A stretch of DNA of 64,000 nucleotides from Citrobacter farmeri (GCF_019048065.1 NZ_CP077291.1:3286001-3350000), one strand, 5' to 3'; positions 30,666-40,751 are shown, counted from the first letter of the stretch. Translations and numbers: made by a program. The notes: generated from the letters alone by a model not told the origin.

Positions 30666-31456
30666 CCGAATCAGTAGCCCGTTTGCGTGGCGACCAGTTA
30701 ACGCTGGGTTATGGAAAATTCACCGTTGCCGAAGACCTTAACGTCACCATCCCGGATGGTCATTTCACGGCCATCATCGGGCCAAACGGCTGCGGGAAAT
30801 CGACGCTGTTGCGAACCCTCAGCCGCCTAATGACGCCAGCGAAAGGGCATATCTGGCTGGACGGCGAGCCTATCCAACGCTACCCCAGCAAAGAAGTGGC
30901 TCGACGCATTGGCCTGCTGGCGCAAAATGCCACGACGCCGGGCGACATCACCGTGCAGGAACTGGTGGCGCGCGGACGCTATCCGCATCAACCGCTTTTT
31001 ACTCGCTGGCGCAAAGAAGATGAAGATGCCGTGACGCAGGCAATGCGCGCCACCGGTATTACGCATCTGGCCCGCCAAAGCGTGGATACGCTGTCCGGTG
31101 GCCAGCGCCAGCGAGCATGGATAGCGATGGTGCTGGCGCAGGAAACATCGATCATGTTACTCGATGAACCAACCACCTGGCTGGATATCAGCCATCAGAT
31201 CGATCTGCTGGAATTACTGAGCGAACTGAATCGCGAGAAAGGCTATACCCTCGCCGCCGTACTGCATGACCTTAACCAGGCCTGCCGCTATGCCACCCAT
31301 TTGATCGCGTTGCGGGAAGGAAAAATCGTCGCGGAGGGGGCGCCGAAGGAGATCGTCACGGCGGAATTGATTGAGAAAATCTATGGGTTACGCTGCATGA
31401 TTATCGACGACCCGGTGGCGGGCACACCGTTGGTGGTGCCGCTGGGCAGCCGTTGA
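30662..31456 (+). CDS. fepC: Ferric enterobactin ABC ATPase FepC
   Basis: A 264-residue ATPase driving FepDG. Walker A is GPNGCGKST (residues 40-48), the signature is LSGGQRQRAWIA, Walker B is IMLLDEPTTWLD, and the switch histidine is in VLHDLNQA. The frame is open further upstream inside fepG; the ATG at 30662 (MTESVARLRGDQL) is chosen by homology and by the ATGA overlap with fepG. Confidence 0.96.
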   Translation: MTESVARLRGDQLTLGYGKFTVAEDLNVTIPDGHFTAIIGPNGCGKSTLLRTLSRLMTPAKGHIWLDGEPIQRYPSKEVARRIGLLAQNATTPGDITVQELVARGRYPHQPLFTRWRKEDEDAVTQAMRATGITHLARQSVDTLSGGQRQRAWIAMVLAQETSIMLLDEPTTWLDISHQIDLLELLSELNREKGYTLAAVLHDLNQACRYATHLIALREGKIVAEGAPKEIVTAELIEKIYGLRCMIIDDPVAGTPLVVPLGSR

Positions 31457-31463
31457 ATAATGA

Positions 31464-31490
31464 CCGGAAGGCGCTCCCCTTCCGGCTATT
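31464..31490. terminator. Hairpin between convergent fepC and fepE
   Basis: ccggaagg pairs with ccttccgg across a six-base loop. T-runs on either side are poor, so this may be a weak two-way terminator. Confidence 0.55.
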
Positions 31491-31492
31491 GT

Positions 31493-32626
31493 TCAGAGCA
31501 GTCGTTCTGTGATAGTGGTTTCATCCATTCTACGTGCTGCCATTGCATGCCTGAGGAGTACACTACCGCAGGCCACGATCCCTCCTATTGTTGCCGCCAG
31601 CACGATCACGAGCATTCTACCCGGCCCCTGTTTTTTTACAGGTAAGGATGGTTCAAGCTGGTATTTGAACGGCGAGAATTTCACATCATGGATATTGACT
31701 GACTCCAGTTGCTCAACATGGTACTGCCGGTTTTTTAATTCCGCATTCAGCTCAGCCACATCGGTTACCGATTTTTCAATTTCCAGCTTTCGCTGGATCC
31801 CATCGGCGCCCAGAGCAATAGAAAAATCAGGATCGTCTTTCACCGCCTGGCCATTACTGTAAACCGGCTTTTTAATTCCGGCTGCATTGGCAATCTCCAG
31901 TGAGTAATTGAGTCGTTGAATATTTGTATCCAGTTGATTTTTAAGTTTTACACGGTCCAGCGCCAGACGCTCTTTCTCAAAGCGCGTTTTAACCTCGAGT
32001 TGATTGCGGATATTTTCCAGCGAATCCTGCACCACAATGTCAGAAATAAACTGGATATATCCCGCCAGCACCTGCTGTGCCTCTTCTTTGGTCGGTGCCG
32101 TAAAACTCAACACCCAGGATGTATACAATGCCGTTTCATTTTTCTTTCCGACATTGCTGTCCACCGCTTTCATTTTTTCGCTCAGCGCAACAATAGCCCG
32201 ATGTAATTCCAGGGCATCGATTTCTGCCCCTTTTAATTGCTCCATCACAAATGAAGATGAGCGTAAATATTGCTCCAGCAGTGACGACGACTGAAATTTC
32301 TTGATAAAAAGATTGAAGGTATGTCCACGGTCGACCTTAACATCAAGATCCAGAACATGTAATCCCGTCAGCGCTCTCTGCAGATCCTGCCACTGAATTG
32401 ACTCGGCAGGCGTCACCCTCGCTTCGCTGGTCCAGCGCTGTGGTAAAAAGAACGTGGCGAATAACCCCAGACATGCAAACGCAAACGTACACGCAATAAT
32501 GTGTTTTTTAGCCTGCCATAAAATATCAATCAGCTTTAATAAATCGATTTCATTACTCTGGGTATGCGGCAACGGAAAACCAGTAAATTCCGTATTTTTA
32601 TCCTGCTTGACATTAAGTGACGGCAT
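31493..32626 (-). CDS. fepE: Wzz-family polysaccharide chain-length regulator FepE
   Basis: A 377-residue Wzz/chain-length determinant protein. It has a membrane segment after the EIDLLKLIDILWQAKK motif, a large periplasmic coiled-coil region (about residues 70-325) and a second membrane helix near the C-terminus with a proline-rich lead. In Salmonella FepE sets very long O-antigen chains; despite its name it is not an uptake component. The frame is open 23 codons upstream, but MPSLNVKQ at 32626 is the family start. It lies downstream of entF with a 221-base gap. Confidence 0.93.
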   Translation of the reverse strand: MPSLNVKQDKNTEFTGFPLPHTQSNEIDLLKLIDILWQAKKHIIACTFAFACLGLFATFFLPQRWTSEARVTPAESIQWQDLQRALTGLHVLDLDVKVDRGHTFNLFIKKFQSSSLLEQYLRSSSFVMEQLKGAEIDALELHRAIVALSEKMKAVDSNVGKKNETALYTSWVLSFTAPTKEEAQQVLAGYIQFISDIVVQDSLENIRNQLEVKTRFEKERLALDRVKLKNQLDTNIQRLNYSLEIANAAGIKKPVYSNGQAVKDDPDFSIALGADGIQRKLEIEKSVTDVAELNAELKNRQYHVEQLESVNIHDVKFSPFKYQLEPSLPVKKQGPGRMLVIVLAATIGGIVACGSVLLRHAMAARRMDETTITERLL

Positions 32627-32782
32627 ACTGTACGTCCTGTTGCAAGTTCCATGAAAGCTAATTCTTGCTAACAGCGTAACAAACCCCCTGACCATTCCGA
32701 AATGTTAATTCACGAATGAGGCCAATTTCGGAATTTGACCTCTGGCGATAATATTCTGAATGTAATAAATTAATATTATCAC

Positions 32783-32817
32783 TTCCCCCGTGTCCATGCC
32801 CCATAGTCACGGGGGAA
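32783..32817. other. Strong hairpin between entF and fepE
   Basis: A perfect 10-base stem (ttcccccgtg / cacgggggaa) with a 15-base loop, 31 bases past the entF stop. There is no T-run on either strand. It probably protects the 3' end of entF RNA or reduces flow into fepE. Confidence 0.6.
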
Positions 32818-32847
32818 ATAGATAACCAAAATATTAATCAGTCATGA

Positions 32848-35800
32848 TTAATATTTATTACAGCATGCGGCGATGATCGGACCAATATTGTCAAAGGCGG
32901 AGGGAGAAATAATCTCCACATGCGCGCAGTCCTGGCGATACACTTCCAGCTCCGCGATCCACGGCGCCCAACTGCGCTCCGGGCTTACGCCGTCCGGCAG
33001 AGTCCGCTCGGCAACAAACAGCGTCGCACGTCCATCAAAGGAAACGCTGTGCGCGCTGGTGAGTAAGCGAACGGCATCAGCATAATTCCCTTCAATAGTG
33101 CTAAACAATTCGCCTGAGGCGTTCCCCTGCTGCGCGGCCAGAAATGCCTCCCGCTCGCGATCAATTTCCGCCAATACTTCCGGGTCGAGTCCATTGGCCT
33201 CTTTTTCTGACCAGTTTTGCGTTTCCGGCGGCCAGGTATCCAGCAGGCCGAGGAAGGCGACCGTTTCACCCCGCGCTCGCAGACGTGCGGCAATACCGTG
33301 CGCCAGCGTGCCACCCAGTGAATAACCCAACAGGTAATACGGACCGTGTGGCTGTTGTTCAAGGAGCGTCGCCAGATGGTGTTCGCAGACCTCGTCCAGA
33401 TTGGCTGCCGTCTGCATCGGCCCCAGCGGACGCGGCGACTGGATACCCATAATCGACCATTGTGGACTGAGATAGCGCGACAGTACGCTAAATTGCCAGG
33501 CAAATCCCGACGCCGGATGGAAGCAAAACAGCGTCGGGCCGTCGCTTTTACGTAATGGCAGCAGCGTTTCAAACCCAAGACGTTGCGTCTGTACGTCATC
33601 GTCCGCATCCAGCAACGCCGCCAGCTGTCCCACCGTCGAAGCCACCATGACCTGTCCCGGCGTCACCTGACGGTCGAAAGTCCGGCTCAGTTGTGCTGCC
33701 AGCTTCATGGCCAGCAGCGAATGCCCCCCCAGCGCGAAGAAATCAGCCTCAATGTCATTGACGTCACAGCCCAGCAATTCACTGAATGCCCTGGACACTG
33801 TCGTTTCGCTACCGGGCAGCGGGGCTCTCCCTTTGGCGCGTGGCGTTAATTCCGGCATCGGCAGCGCTTTACGATCCAGCTTGCCATTGGCGCTGAGCGG
33901 CAATTGCGCCAACTGCAATAACACCACTGGCACCATATGCGGCGGGAGTGTCTCACGTAACTGCGCCTGGAGTGCCGGGATGTCGAGCGGAAGGCCTGAC
34001 TGTGAGACCAGATAGCCTACCAGTTGACGGGCATCGCCCCCCGTTGCCGCCGCCTGATTAAAGACACAGGCGTGGACCACCGCCTGTTCAACGTCAGGCA
34101 ACGCCTGCATGACGCGATCAATCTCGCCCAGTTCGATACGCTGACCGCGGATCTTAAGCTGATCGTCACTGCGTCCCAGATACTCCACCGCGCCGTTTTC
34201 CAGCCAGCGCGCGACGTCTCCGGTACGGTACATCCGCTCTCCTGGCGCAAACGGGTCGGCGATAAAGCGACTCGCCGTGAGATCTGGTCTGCCAAGGTAA
34301 CCCTGCGCGAGCTGGATGCCGGTCAGGTAAAGATCGCCCGCCACGCCGACAGGAACCGGATGCATCATCGCATCCAGGATCCGCAGTCCGGTATTCCACA
34401 CCGGAAAGCCAATCGGTACGCTACTGCCAGTGACGTTTGCCAGTTCACTCCCCCAGGCCGGGTACCAACTGACATCAACTGCCGCCTCCGTTGGACCATA
34501 CAGATTATGCAGCGGGACATGCGTCAGTTGTTCCCACTCACGGCACAAATCGGCGGGTAAGGCTTCGCCGCTGCAGAAGACATGCTGTAGCGTTGCACAA
34601 CTTTCACCGGCGCTTTCTGGCGTCAGCGAAGCGACGAATGCTGCCAGCATCGACGGTACAAAGTGGGTCGTTGTCACCCCGTAGTGGGCAAAGAAGCGCT
34701 GCATGGCAAGCGGATCGCGGTGCGCTTCCGGCTCAGCCATCACCAGCTTCGCCCCGGCGATGAACGGCCAGAAGAATTCCCACACCGAGACGTCAAAGCT
34801 GCAGGGCGTTTTCTGCGCCACCACATCCTTCGTCGTCAGGCCGTACTGGTTTTGCATCCACAGCAGACGGTTAACGATGGCGGTTTGCCCGACCATCACC
34901 CCTTTCGGTCTGCCCGTTGAACCAGAGGTAAAAATGATATACGCCGTGTGCTGCGGTTGCGATAACCCCAGCGGCGCGCTATCGCCTGCCGCCAGCGGTT
35001 CGTTATAGCAAAGGCTTTCCAGTCCCGGAATGTCGCTGAAGCGCGATAGCTGTTCCGCCGTGGCGATCAGCAGCTTCGGCTGTGCGTCTTCCAGCATCAT
35101 CCGTAGACGATCGTCCGGATAACCGGTGTCTAACGGTAACCAGGCCGCGCCGGCTTCAACGATCCCGTGCAGCGCCAGCGTCAGAAATACGGAGCGCGGT
35201 AAGGCCACCGCGACACTGTCACCCGGTTGCACCCCGTGTTCACGCAGCACACCGGCAAGCGCCACCACCTGTTCGCGCATTTCACGGTAGCTGAACTGAT
35301 AGTGGGCATCCGCCAGTGCTGGCGCGTCTGGCGTTCTGCTCGCCTGTTCCGCGACCAGCGCACTCAGCGTTGTGGAGGGGATGTCGATTGCCGTGGCGTT
35401 GATCTGCGCAATCTGTTGATATTCAGCCGGAAGCAACAGATCGGCATCACCGCAGCACAAGGCAGGGTTAGCGGCAAACTGTTCGATCAACGCCATCAGA
35501 CGTGACGCATGCTGCTTGAGCGTCGCTTCATCATAACGCTGCTGGTTGGCGAGAAGCTCAATACTCAGCCCGCCCTCTTCATCCGGGAAGAGCGCCAGTT
35601 CCAGATCGTTAACCGGCCCCGTCGCCAGCGTATGGGTTTGCGCTGAAACGCCCGGCATATCCAACTGATAGTCGAAAACTTTGACGTTAAGCACCGGGCC
35701 AAACAATGGCTCTTCCCCGCCCGCCCGCCCGCTGTCGCGGACGATTTGTTCTGCATCATAACGCTGATGACGACGCATTTTCTTAAGCTGCGCGGACAGC

Positions 35801-36735
35801 CTTTTTGCCAGCTCTGCCAGACTTTCTGCGGCATTAATGCGCACGCCCAGCGGTAACACATTGAGTACCGGTCCGGTGGCGGTCAGCGCCGCCGATCCCA
35901 TGCGGCGCATAAAGATAAAGCCTGCCGCATACTCCATCCGGCTGCACAGTCGTCCCAGCCAAAGCGCAACCAGCGCCAGCGCCAGATCGGTTCGCTGTAC
36001 GTCAGGCAGTTGCGCCGCCAGGTGGCGAAACGCGCCTTGCGGCGCCTTCAGCTTCATGCGGTAAATGTCTGACGTCGCCGCCCGTCCTGGCAGCGGTGCG
36101 GGTGAAAGCGAGGCTGGTGGCGGAAGCTGTTTACGCTGCCCGGCCCAGAACATGGCGTCGCGCTGCCAGGCTTCACTCTGGCGATACTGCTGATACTCTT
36201 CCACGACCTCGGCAAACGGCGTAAAGGGCGAGTCAGGCATCGCGTCGCCCCGACGCCATGCGCTGTAAATCGCGGTGATCTGCCGGGTAATCGCCGGGAA
36301 ACTGAAGCCATCAACCAATAAATGATGATAGCGCTGATACCAGTACCACTGGCGATCGCCAACCTGAATCAATTGATGATGCGCCAGCGGTTTCCCGCCA
36401 TCGACGCGCAGATTTTGCTGGAGATCGGCCTGCATCAGCGCCAGCGCGGCGTCATGCGGATCCACGGCGGTGCGGAGATCGGTAATCTGCGGTTCAGCAA
36501 ACGTGAAGGATTCATCCACCCATTGCCAGACGTCGCCGTTATCCTCGGTAAAACGCATCCGTAACGTGTCGGCCTGCTGCATGCCGGTGACCACCGCGCG
36601 CGCCAGCATCTGCGCATCCAGTTCACCGGTTAACGCCACGTAGTGCGCGACGCTCCAGGCGGAAGGTAATGTGGAGAGTTTTTCGGCCATCCAGATGCCA
36701 GGCTGTGCAGCGACAAGCGGTAAACGTGGGCTCAT
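32848..36735 (-). CDS. entF: Enterobactin synthase component F (non-ribosomal peptide synthetase)
   Basis: A 1295-residue four-domain synthetase that activates serine, joins it to 2,3-dihydroxybenzoate and cyclises three units to enterobactin. The condensation domain (about 1-440) has the HHLLVDGFS motif. The adenylation domain (about 460-960) has FTSGSTGRPKGVMVG, NLYGPTEAA, YRTGDVARW and NGKLDRKALP. The carrier domain has the serine in FFALGGHSLLAMK. The thioesterase (about 1050-1295) has GYSLGG. The start at 36735 (MSPRLPLVAAQPG) overlaps the ybdZ stop; upstream in-frame starts lie inside ybdZ. The extreme C-terminus ends ACCNKY, unlike the E. coli ending. Confidence 0.97.
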   Translation of the reverse strand: MSPRLPLVAAQPGIWMAEKLSTLPSAWSVAHYVALTGELDAQMLARAVVTGMQQADTLRMRFTEDNGDVWQWVDESFTFAEPQITDLRTAVDPHDAALALMQADLQQNLRVDGGKPLAHHQLIQVGDRQWYWYQRYHHLLVDGFSFPAITRQITAIYSAWRRGDAMPDSPFTPFAEVVEEYQQYRQSEAWQRDAMFWAGQRKQLPPPASLSPAPLPGRAATSDIYRMKLKAPQGAFRHLAAQLPDVQRTDLALALVALWLGRLCSRMEYAAGFIFMRRMGSAALTATGPVLNVLPLGVRINAAESLAELAKRLSAQLKKMRRHQRYDAEQIVRDSGRAGGEEPLFGPVLNVKVFDYQLDMPGVSAQTHTLATGPVNDLELALFPDEEGGLSIELLANQQRYDEATLKQHASRLMALIEQFAANPALCCGDADLLLPAEYQQIAQINATAIDIPSTTLSALVAEQASRTPDAPALADAHYQFSYREMREQVVALAGVLREHGVQPGDSVAVALPRSVFLTLALHGIVEAGAAWLPLDTGYPDDRLRMMLEDAQPKLLIATAEQLSRFSDIPGLESLCYNEPLAAGDSAPLGLSQPQHTAYIIFTSGSTGRPKGVMVGQTAIVNRLLWMQNQYGLTTKDVVAQKTPCSFDVSVWEFFWPFIAGAKLVMAEPEAHRDPLAMQRFFAHYGVTTTHFVPSMLAAFVASLTPESAGESCATLQHVFCSGEALPADLCREWEQLTHVPLHNLYGPTEAAVDVSWYPAWGSELANVTGSSVPIGFPVWNTGLRILDAMMHPVPVGVAGDLYLTGIQLAQGYLGRPDLTASRFIADPFAPGERMYRTGDVARWLENGAVEYLGRSDDQLKIRGQRIELGEIDRVMQALPDVEQAVVHACVFNQAAATGGDARQLVGYLVSQSGLPLDIPALQAQLRETLPPHMVPVVLLQLAQLPLSANGKLDRKALPMPELTPRAKGRAPLPGSETTVSRAFSELLGCDVNDIEADFFALGGHSLLAMKLAAQLSRTFDRQVTPGQVMVASTVGQLAALLDADDDVQTQRLGFETLLPLRKSDGPTLFCFHPASGFAWQFSVLSRYLSPQWSIMGIQSPRPLGPMQTAANLDEVCEHHLATLLEQQPHGPYYLLGYSLGGTLAHGIAARLRARGETVAFLGLLDTWPPETQNWSEKEANGLDPEVLAEIDREREAFLAAQQGNASGELFSTIEGNYADAVRLLTSAHSVSFDGRATLFVAERTLPDGVSPERSWAPWIAELEVYRQDCAHVEIISPSAFDNIGPIIAACCNKY

Positions 36736-36950
36736 TGCGCCTCCTGAGAAACGGCATAATGGCCGGGAATTAACGTGGTCCAGTGACTCGCCAGCCAGTG
36801 CTGGCAGGCCTCCTGAGACCGCGGTTCGCACGCCACCTGCCAGCCGGCAGGTAATGCGCAGTGCTGCGGCCAGAGGCTAAACTGCTGCTGCGAATTTTGC
36901 AGAATGTAGAACTGTCCCTGCGGATTATCGAAGGGATTACTGAATTCCAT
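36732..36950 (-). CDS. ybdZ: MbtH-like protein YbdZ
   Basis: A 72-residue MbtH-family protein that binds and helps the adenylation domain of EntF. It has the conserved N-terminal NPFDNPQGQFYIL and LWPQHCALPAGW motifs. A TTG two codons upstream is possible, but the ATG at 36950 has GGAG at good spacing. It overlaps entF by four bases, tying synthesis of the two together. Confidence 0.95.
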   Translation of the reverse strand: MEFSNPFDNPQGQFYILQNSQQQFSLWPQHCALPAGWQVACEPRSQEACQHWLASHWTTLIPGHYAVSQEAQ

Positions 36951-36980
36951 ACTCAACTCCTGTCGTGGAAAATCGCTCGC

Positions 36981-38189
36981 TCAGAGCAGCGGCTTCCAGA
37001 GGTCAATCAGCCCCTGCATCAGACCGCCGCGCCAGCAAAGCGCATCATGTCCGCCGTCAACCTGACGCCAGAAAACCGACTGCTGTGTCGTCTGTAATTG
37101 TGTATAAAGCGCCTGGTTCGCCCGGAAGATAACCGGTTCCCGAACTCCCGCTTCAAGGACAATCCGCAGTCCCTGCGCGGACAGCGTACCGTCGTTAAGC
37201 TGTTCAATAATCAGTCCGTCCTGTTGGCCACCACGATGAGGCCACCAGTAAGAACCGGACTGGCTGAGCACGCAGCCAAAACGTTCGGGCCAGTGGAGTC
37301 CGGCAAACAGCGATGACAGGCCACCAAAGCTTTGCCCTGCAACGATCGTACGTTCCGGACGATCGCTGAACGGCGCTACGCTTCGGACCTGCGGCAATAA
37401 CTCATGTTGAACCGCCAGCCAGAAATCCGCATTACAGGGCAGTTCGCGACCGCGGTGCGCGGTATCGATAGCATCAATAAGCAGATAAACCGCCGGTGGA
37501 AGTTGACCACGCTGGGTAAGTGAAGTGAGCGCGGGCCAGACGGGCATACTCTGCGCCCAGAATTGCCCGTCGAGAAGAACCGCCAGGGGCCGTTCGTCTG
37601 GTTGCGCATCGCCAGTCGTAAAGACCCACACCCGACGCGTATTGCCCAGGCGCGCACTGTTCCAGTGCAGAACCACCGGCGATGACGCAGGCGTTTGTGG
37701 GGAGTCCCAGCCCGGTTGCACAGGGGCCTGCGGCATCTCAAGCGCGGAAACCGCGTGCCCTCGCCCACCTTTCCAGCTCCTCGGATTAAGCGGATCGGCA
37801 ATCGCCTGGGGTAACAGCTGTCGCCAGCCTTCGCGCAGCGCCGTGCGATCCAGCGCGTTGTCCGCCTTCAGCGAGGCAAAGGTATCGTCCCGCGTAGAGG
37901 GAATAAAGCAGTAACTGCCGCGCCAGTTAGCGCTTAACACGGTCTGCCACTGCCAGACATCCGTTCCGGCGATGCGCTGCATCGTCTGAGGAAAAACATT
38001 CTGGTGATGGTCGGTGACGCCGGTGATATACACCCAGACTCGCTGAATGGCTGAGTGAAATTCGCTCCCCTGCGGATCGCGCCACCAGAAGGTCACCCGG
38101 TAGTTTCCGTCGGCTTCACGCGCCCATTGCGGACCGTTTTTTGACTGCCACCAGGCCTCACTGCCTACCGTTAACGCTGTCACCGTCAT
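36981..38189 (-). CDS. fes: Enterobactin esterase Fes
   Basis: A 402-residue cytoplasmic esterase that opens the trilactone of ferric enterobactin to free iron. An N-terminal domain of about 150 residues precedes an alpha/beta hydrolase esterase domain. The nucleophile motif is VAGQSFGGLSSLFAG, and the histidine is in VDGGHDALCWRGGL. It is divergent from fepA and first in fes-ybdZ-entF, as in E. coli. Confidence 0.96.
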   Translation of the reverse strand: MTVTALTVGSEAWWQSKNGPQWAREADGNYRVTFWWRDPQGSEFHSAIQRVWVYITGVTDHHQNVFPQTMQRIAGTDVWQWQTVLSANWRGSYCFIPSTRDDTFASLKADNALDRTALREGWRQLLPQAIADPLNPRSWKGGRGHAVSALEMPQAPVQPGWDSPQTPASSPVVLHWNSARLGNTRRVWVFTTGDAQPDERPLAVLLDGQFWAQSMPVWPALTSLTQRGQLPPAVYLLIDAIDTAHRGRELPCNADFWLAVQHELLPQVRSVAPFSDRPERTIVAGQSFGGLSSLFAGLHWPERFGCVLSQSGSYWWPHRGGQQDGLIIEQLNDGTLSAQGLRIVLEAGVREPVIFRANQALYTQLQTTQQSVFWRQVDGGHDALCWRGGLMQGLIDLWKPLL

Positions 38190-38230
38190 AACCCCATGTT
38201 TATTGTGAAATTTTTTATCAATAGATGAAA

Positions 38231-38271
38231 TATATTGATAATATTATTGATAACTATTTGCATTTGCAATA
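38231..38271. promoter_or_regulatory. Overlapping Fur boxes, fes / fepA divergent promoter
   Basis: This block holds repeats of gataat/attatc type (ttgataatattattgataac) followed by tttgcatttgcaat, the same pattern as the E. coli fepA-fes operator. The 237-base gap contains both promoters. Overlapping Fur hexamers are typical here. Confidence 0.8.
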
Positions 38272-38426
38272 GCGTATTGACGCGCTGTGGGAAGCGTGAA
38301 CAGTTTTTAACCAACCGCGCTGTGGGCTTTTCTGGAATGGAGGGTTTTCGCAGAGGCGGGCGACATCGGGCCGGATACCGATCTCAGGTGTCTGGTACAC
38401 GTGGCTAAAGAAAAGCAGGAAATACA

Positions 38427-40700
38427 ATGAACAAGAAGATTCATTCCCTGGCCTTATTGGTCAACTTAGGGATTTACGGAGTAGCGCTGCCTGCAATGGC
38501 AGAAGAAACCGCAGATAGCACCGCCGTCTCTCATGAAGATACCATCGTGGTCACCGCCGCCCAGCAGAACTTGCAGGCTCCCGGCGTGTCGACTATCACT
38601 GCAGATGAGATTCGCAAAAACCCTCCCGCTCGCGACGTCGCTGAAATCATCCGTACCATGCCTGGCGTGAACCTGACCGGTAACTCAACCAGCGGCCAGC
38701 GCGGCAATAACCGTCAGATTGATATTCGCGGTATGGGGCCAGAAAACACCCTGATCCTGATCGACGGTAAACCCGTGACCAGCCGTAATTCCGTGCGCCT
38801 TGGCTGGCGCGGCGAGCGTGATACCCGTGGCGATACCTCGTGGGTACCACCCGAGATGATCGAACGCATTGAAGTCCTGCGCGGGCCTGCCGCCGCGCGT
38901 TACGGTAACGGTGCCGCGGGTGGTGTGGTGAATATCATCACCAAAAAAGGCAGCAACGAATGGCACGGCTCCTGGAACACCTATTTCAACGCGCCGGAAC
39001 ACAAAGAGGAAGGGGCGACCAAGCGCACTAACTTTACCCTCAACGGCCCGCTTGGCGGGGATTTCAGCTTCCGCCTGTTCGGTAACCTGGATAAAACGCA
39101 GGCCGATGCGCGTGATATCAACCAGGGCCACCAGTCTGAACGTACCGGCACCTATGCCGACACGCTGCCAGCCGGTCGTGAAGGCGTCATCAACAAAGAT
39201 ATTAACGGTGTGGTGCGCTGGGACTTCGCGCCAATGCAGTCAATTGAACTGGAAGCCGGTTACAGCCGTCAGGGTAACCTGTACGCCGGGGATACGCAGA
39301 ACACCAACACCAACCAGTTGGTGAAAGATAACTATGGCAAAGAGACTAACCGTCTCTACCGTCAGAACTACTCTCTGACCTGGAACGGCGGCTGGGATAA
39401 CGGCGTCACCACCACAAACTGGGTTCAGTACGAACACACGCGCAACTCCCGTACGCCGGAAGGCCTCGCCGGGGGAACCGAAGGGATCTTCGACCCGAAA
39501 GCGTCACAAAAATATGTTGATGCCGACCTGAACGACGTCACGCTGCACAGTGAAGTCAGCCTGCCGTTCGATCTGCTGGTCAACCAGAACCTGACGCTGG
39601 GTACCGAATGGACCCAGCAGCGCATGAAGGATATGCTCTCCAACTCGCAAACCTTTATGGGCGGTGAAATTCCGGGCTCCAGCAGCACCGACCGCAGCCC
39701 GTATTCGAAAGCGGAAATTTTCTCGCTGTTTGCAGAGAACAACATGGAGCTGACCGACAGCACCATGCTGACGCCGGGTCTGCGTTTCGATCACCACAGC
39801 ATCGTGGGCAACAACTGGAGTCCGTCGCTGAACCTGTCACAGGGTCTGGGCGATGACTTCACCCTGAAGATGGGCATCGCACGGGCTTATAAAGCGCCAA
39901 GCCTGTATCAGACCAACCCAAACTACATTTTGTACAGTAAAGGCCAGGGCTGTTATGCCACGGGCGCCGCGACCGGCATCGGCTGCTACATGATGGGTAA
40001 CGACGATCTGAAAGCAGAAACCAGCGTCAACAAAGAGATTGGCCTTGAGTTTAAACGTGATGGCTGGCTGGCGGGTGTAACCTGGTTCCGTAATGATTAT
40101 CGCAACAAGATCGAAGCCGGTACGGTACCCATGGACCGCACGTCGATTACCAACAAAGGCAAAACCACCTACACCGATATCTATCAGTGGGAGAACGTGC
40201 CTAAAGCGGTGGTCGAAGGGCTGGAAGGGACGCTGAACGTACCGGTGAGCAGCACCGTTAACTGGACGAACAACATCACCTATATGCTGCAGAGTAAAAA
40301 CAAAGAGACCGGCGAACGCTTGTCGATTATTCCGGAGTACACGCTGAACTCAACGCTGAGCTGGCAGGTACATCAGGACGTTTCTCTGCAATCCACCTTT
40401 ACCTGGTACGGCAAACAGGAGCCGAAGAAATACGATTACCAGGGTAAACCGGTAACAGGGTCGGATAAACAGTCCATCAGCCCGTACAGCATCGTAGGTC
40501 TGAGCGCGACCTGGGACGTGACCAAAAATGTCAGCCTGACCGGCGGCGTGGATAACGTCTTCGACAAACGTCTATGGCGTGAAGGTAATGCCCAGACCAC
40601 CGGCAGTACGACCGATGTTTCTTATATGCGTGGCGCCGGTGCGTACACCTATAACGAACCGGGCCGTACATGGTACATGAGCGTTAACACGCACTTCTGA
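38427..40700 (+). CDS. fepA: Ferric enterobactin TonB-dependent receptor FepA
   Basis: A 757-residue outer-membrane receptor. A signal peptide (about 1-24) is followed by the TonB box DTIVVTAA, a plug domain with IDIRGMGPENTLILIDG and RGPAAARYGNGAAGGVVNIIT, and a 22-strand barrel ending in aromatic Phe (MSVNTHF). A loop with two cysteines (GCYATGAATGIGCY) is in the extracellular part. Length is about 11 residues above E. coli FepA. It heads the fepA-entD unit. Confidence 0.97.
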   Translation: MNKKIHSLALLVNLGIYGVALPAMAEETADSTAVSHEDTIVVTAAQQNLQAPGVSTITADEIRKNPPARDVAEIIRTMPGVNLTGNSTSGQRGNNRQIDIRGMGPENTLILIDGKPVTSRNSVRLGWRGERDTRGDTSWVPPEMIERIEVLRGPAAARYGNGAAGGVVNIITKKGSNEWHGSWNTYFNAPEHKEEGATKRTNFTLNGPLGGDFSFRLFGNLDKTQADARDINQGHQSERTGTYADTLPAGREGVINKDINGVVRWDFAPMQSIELEAGYSRQGNLYAGDTQNTNTNQLVKDNYGKETNRLYRQNYSLTWNGGWDNGVTTTNWVQYEHTRNSRTPEGLAGGTEGIFDPKASQKYVDADLNDVTLHSEVSLPFDLLVNQNLTLGTEWTQQRMKDMLSNSQTFMGGEIPGSSSTDRSPYSKAEIFSLFAENNMELTDSTMLTPGLRFDHHSIVGNNWSPSLNLSQGLGDDFTLKMGIARAYKAPSLYQTNPNYILYSKGQGCYATGAATGIGCYMMGNDDLKAETSVNKEIGLEFKRDGWLAGVTWFRNDYRNKIEAGTVPMDRTSITNKGKTTYTDIYQWENVPKAVVEGLEGTLNVPVSSTVNWTNNITYMLQSKNKETGERLSIIPEYTLNSTLSWQVHQDVSLQSTFTWYGKQEPKKYDYQGKPVTGSDKQSISPYSIVGLSATWDVTKNVSLTGGVDNVFDKRLWREGNAQTTGSTTDVSYMRGAGAYTYNEPGRTWYMSVNTHF

Positions 40701-40708
40701 TGCCTACT

Positions 40709-40740
40709 CCCCTCCTCCACCCGGAGGAGGGGTTTTGGTT
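40709..40740 (+). terminator. Strong terminator between fepA and entD
   Basis: A perfect 10-base GC-rich stem (cccctcctcc / ggaggagggg) with a four-base loop, followed by ttttggtttt. It lies nine bases after the fepA stop and 12 bases before the entD start, so entD is likely expressed at a small fraction of fepA by read-through. Confidence 0.85.
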
Positions 40741-40751
40741 TTGATGACGCG

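Noticed and set aside
36736..36831. Upstream extension of entF into ybdZ
   Set aside because: The added residues overlap ybdZ in another frame, and the condensation domain begins at MSPRLPLVAAQPG.
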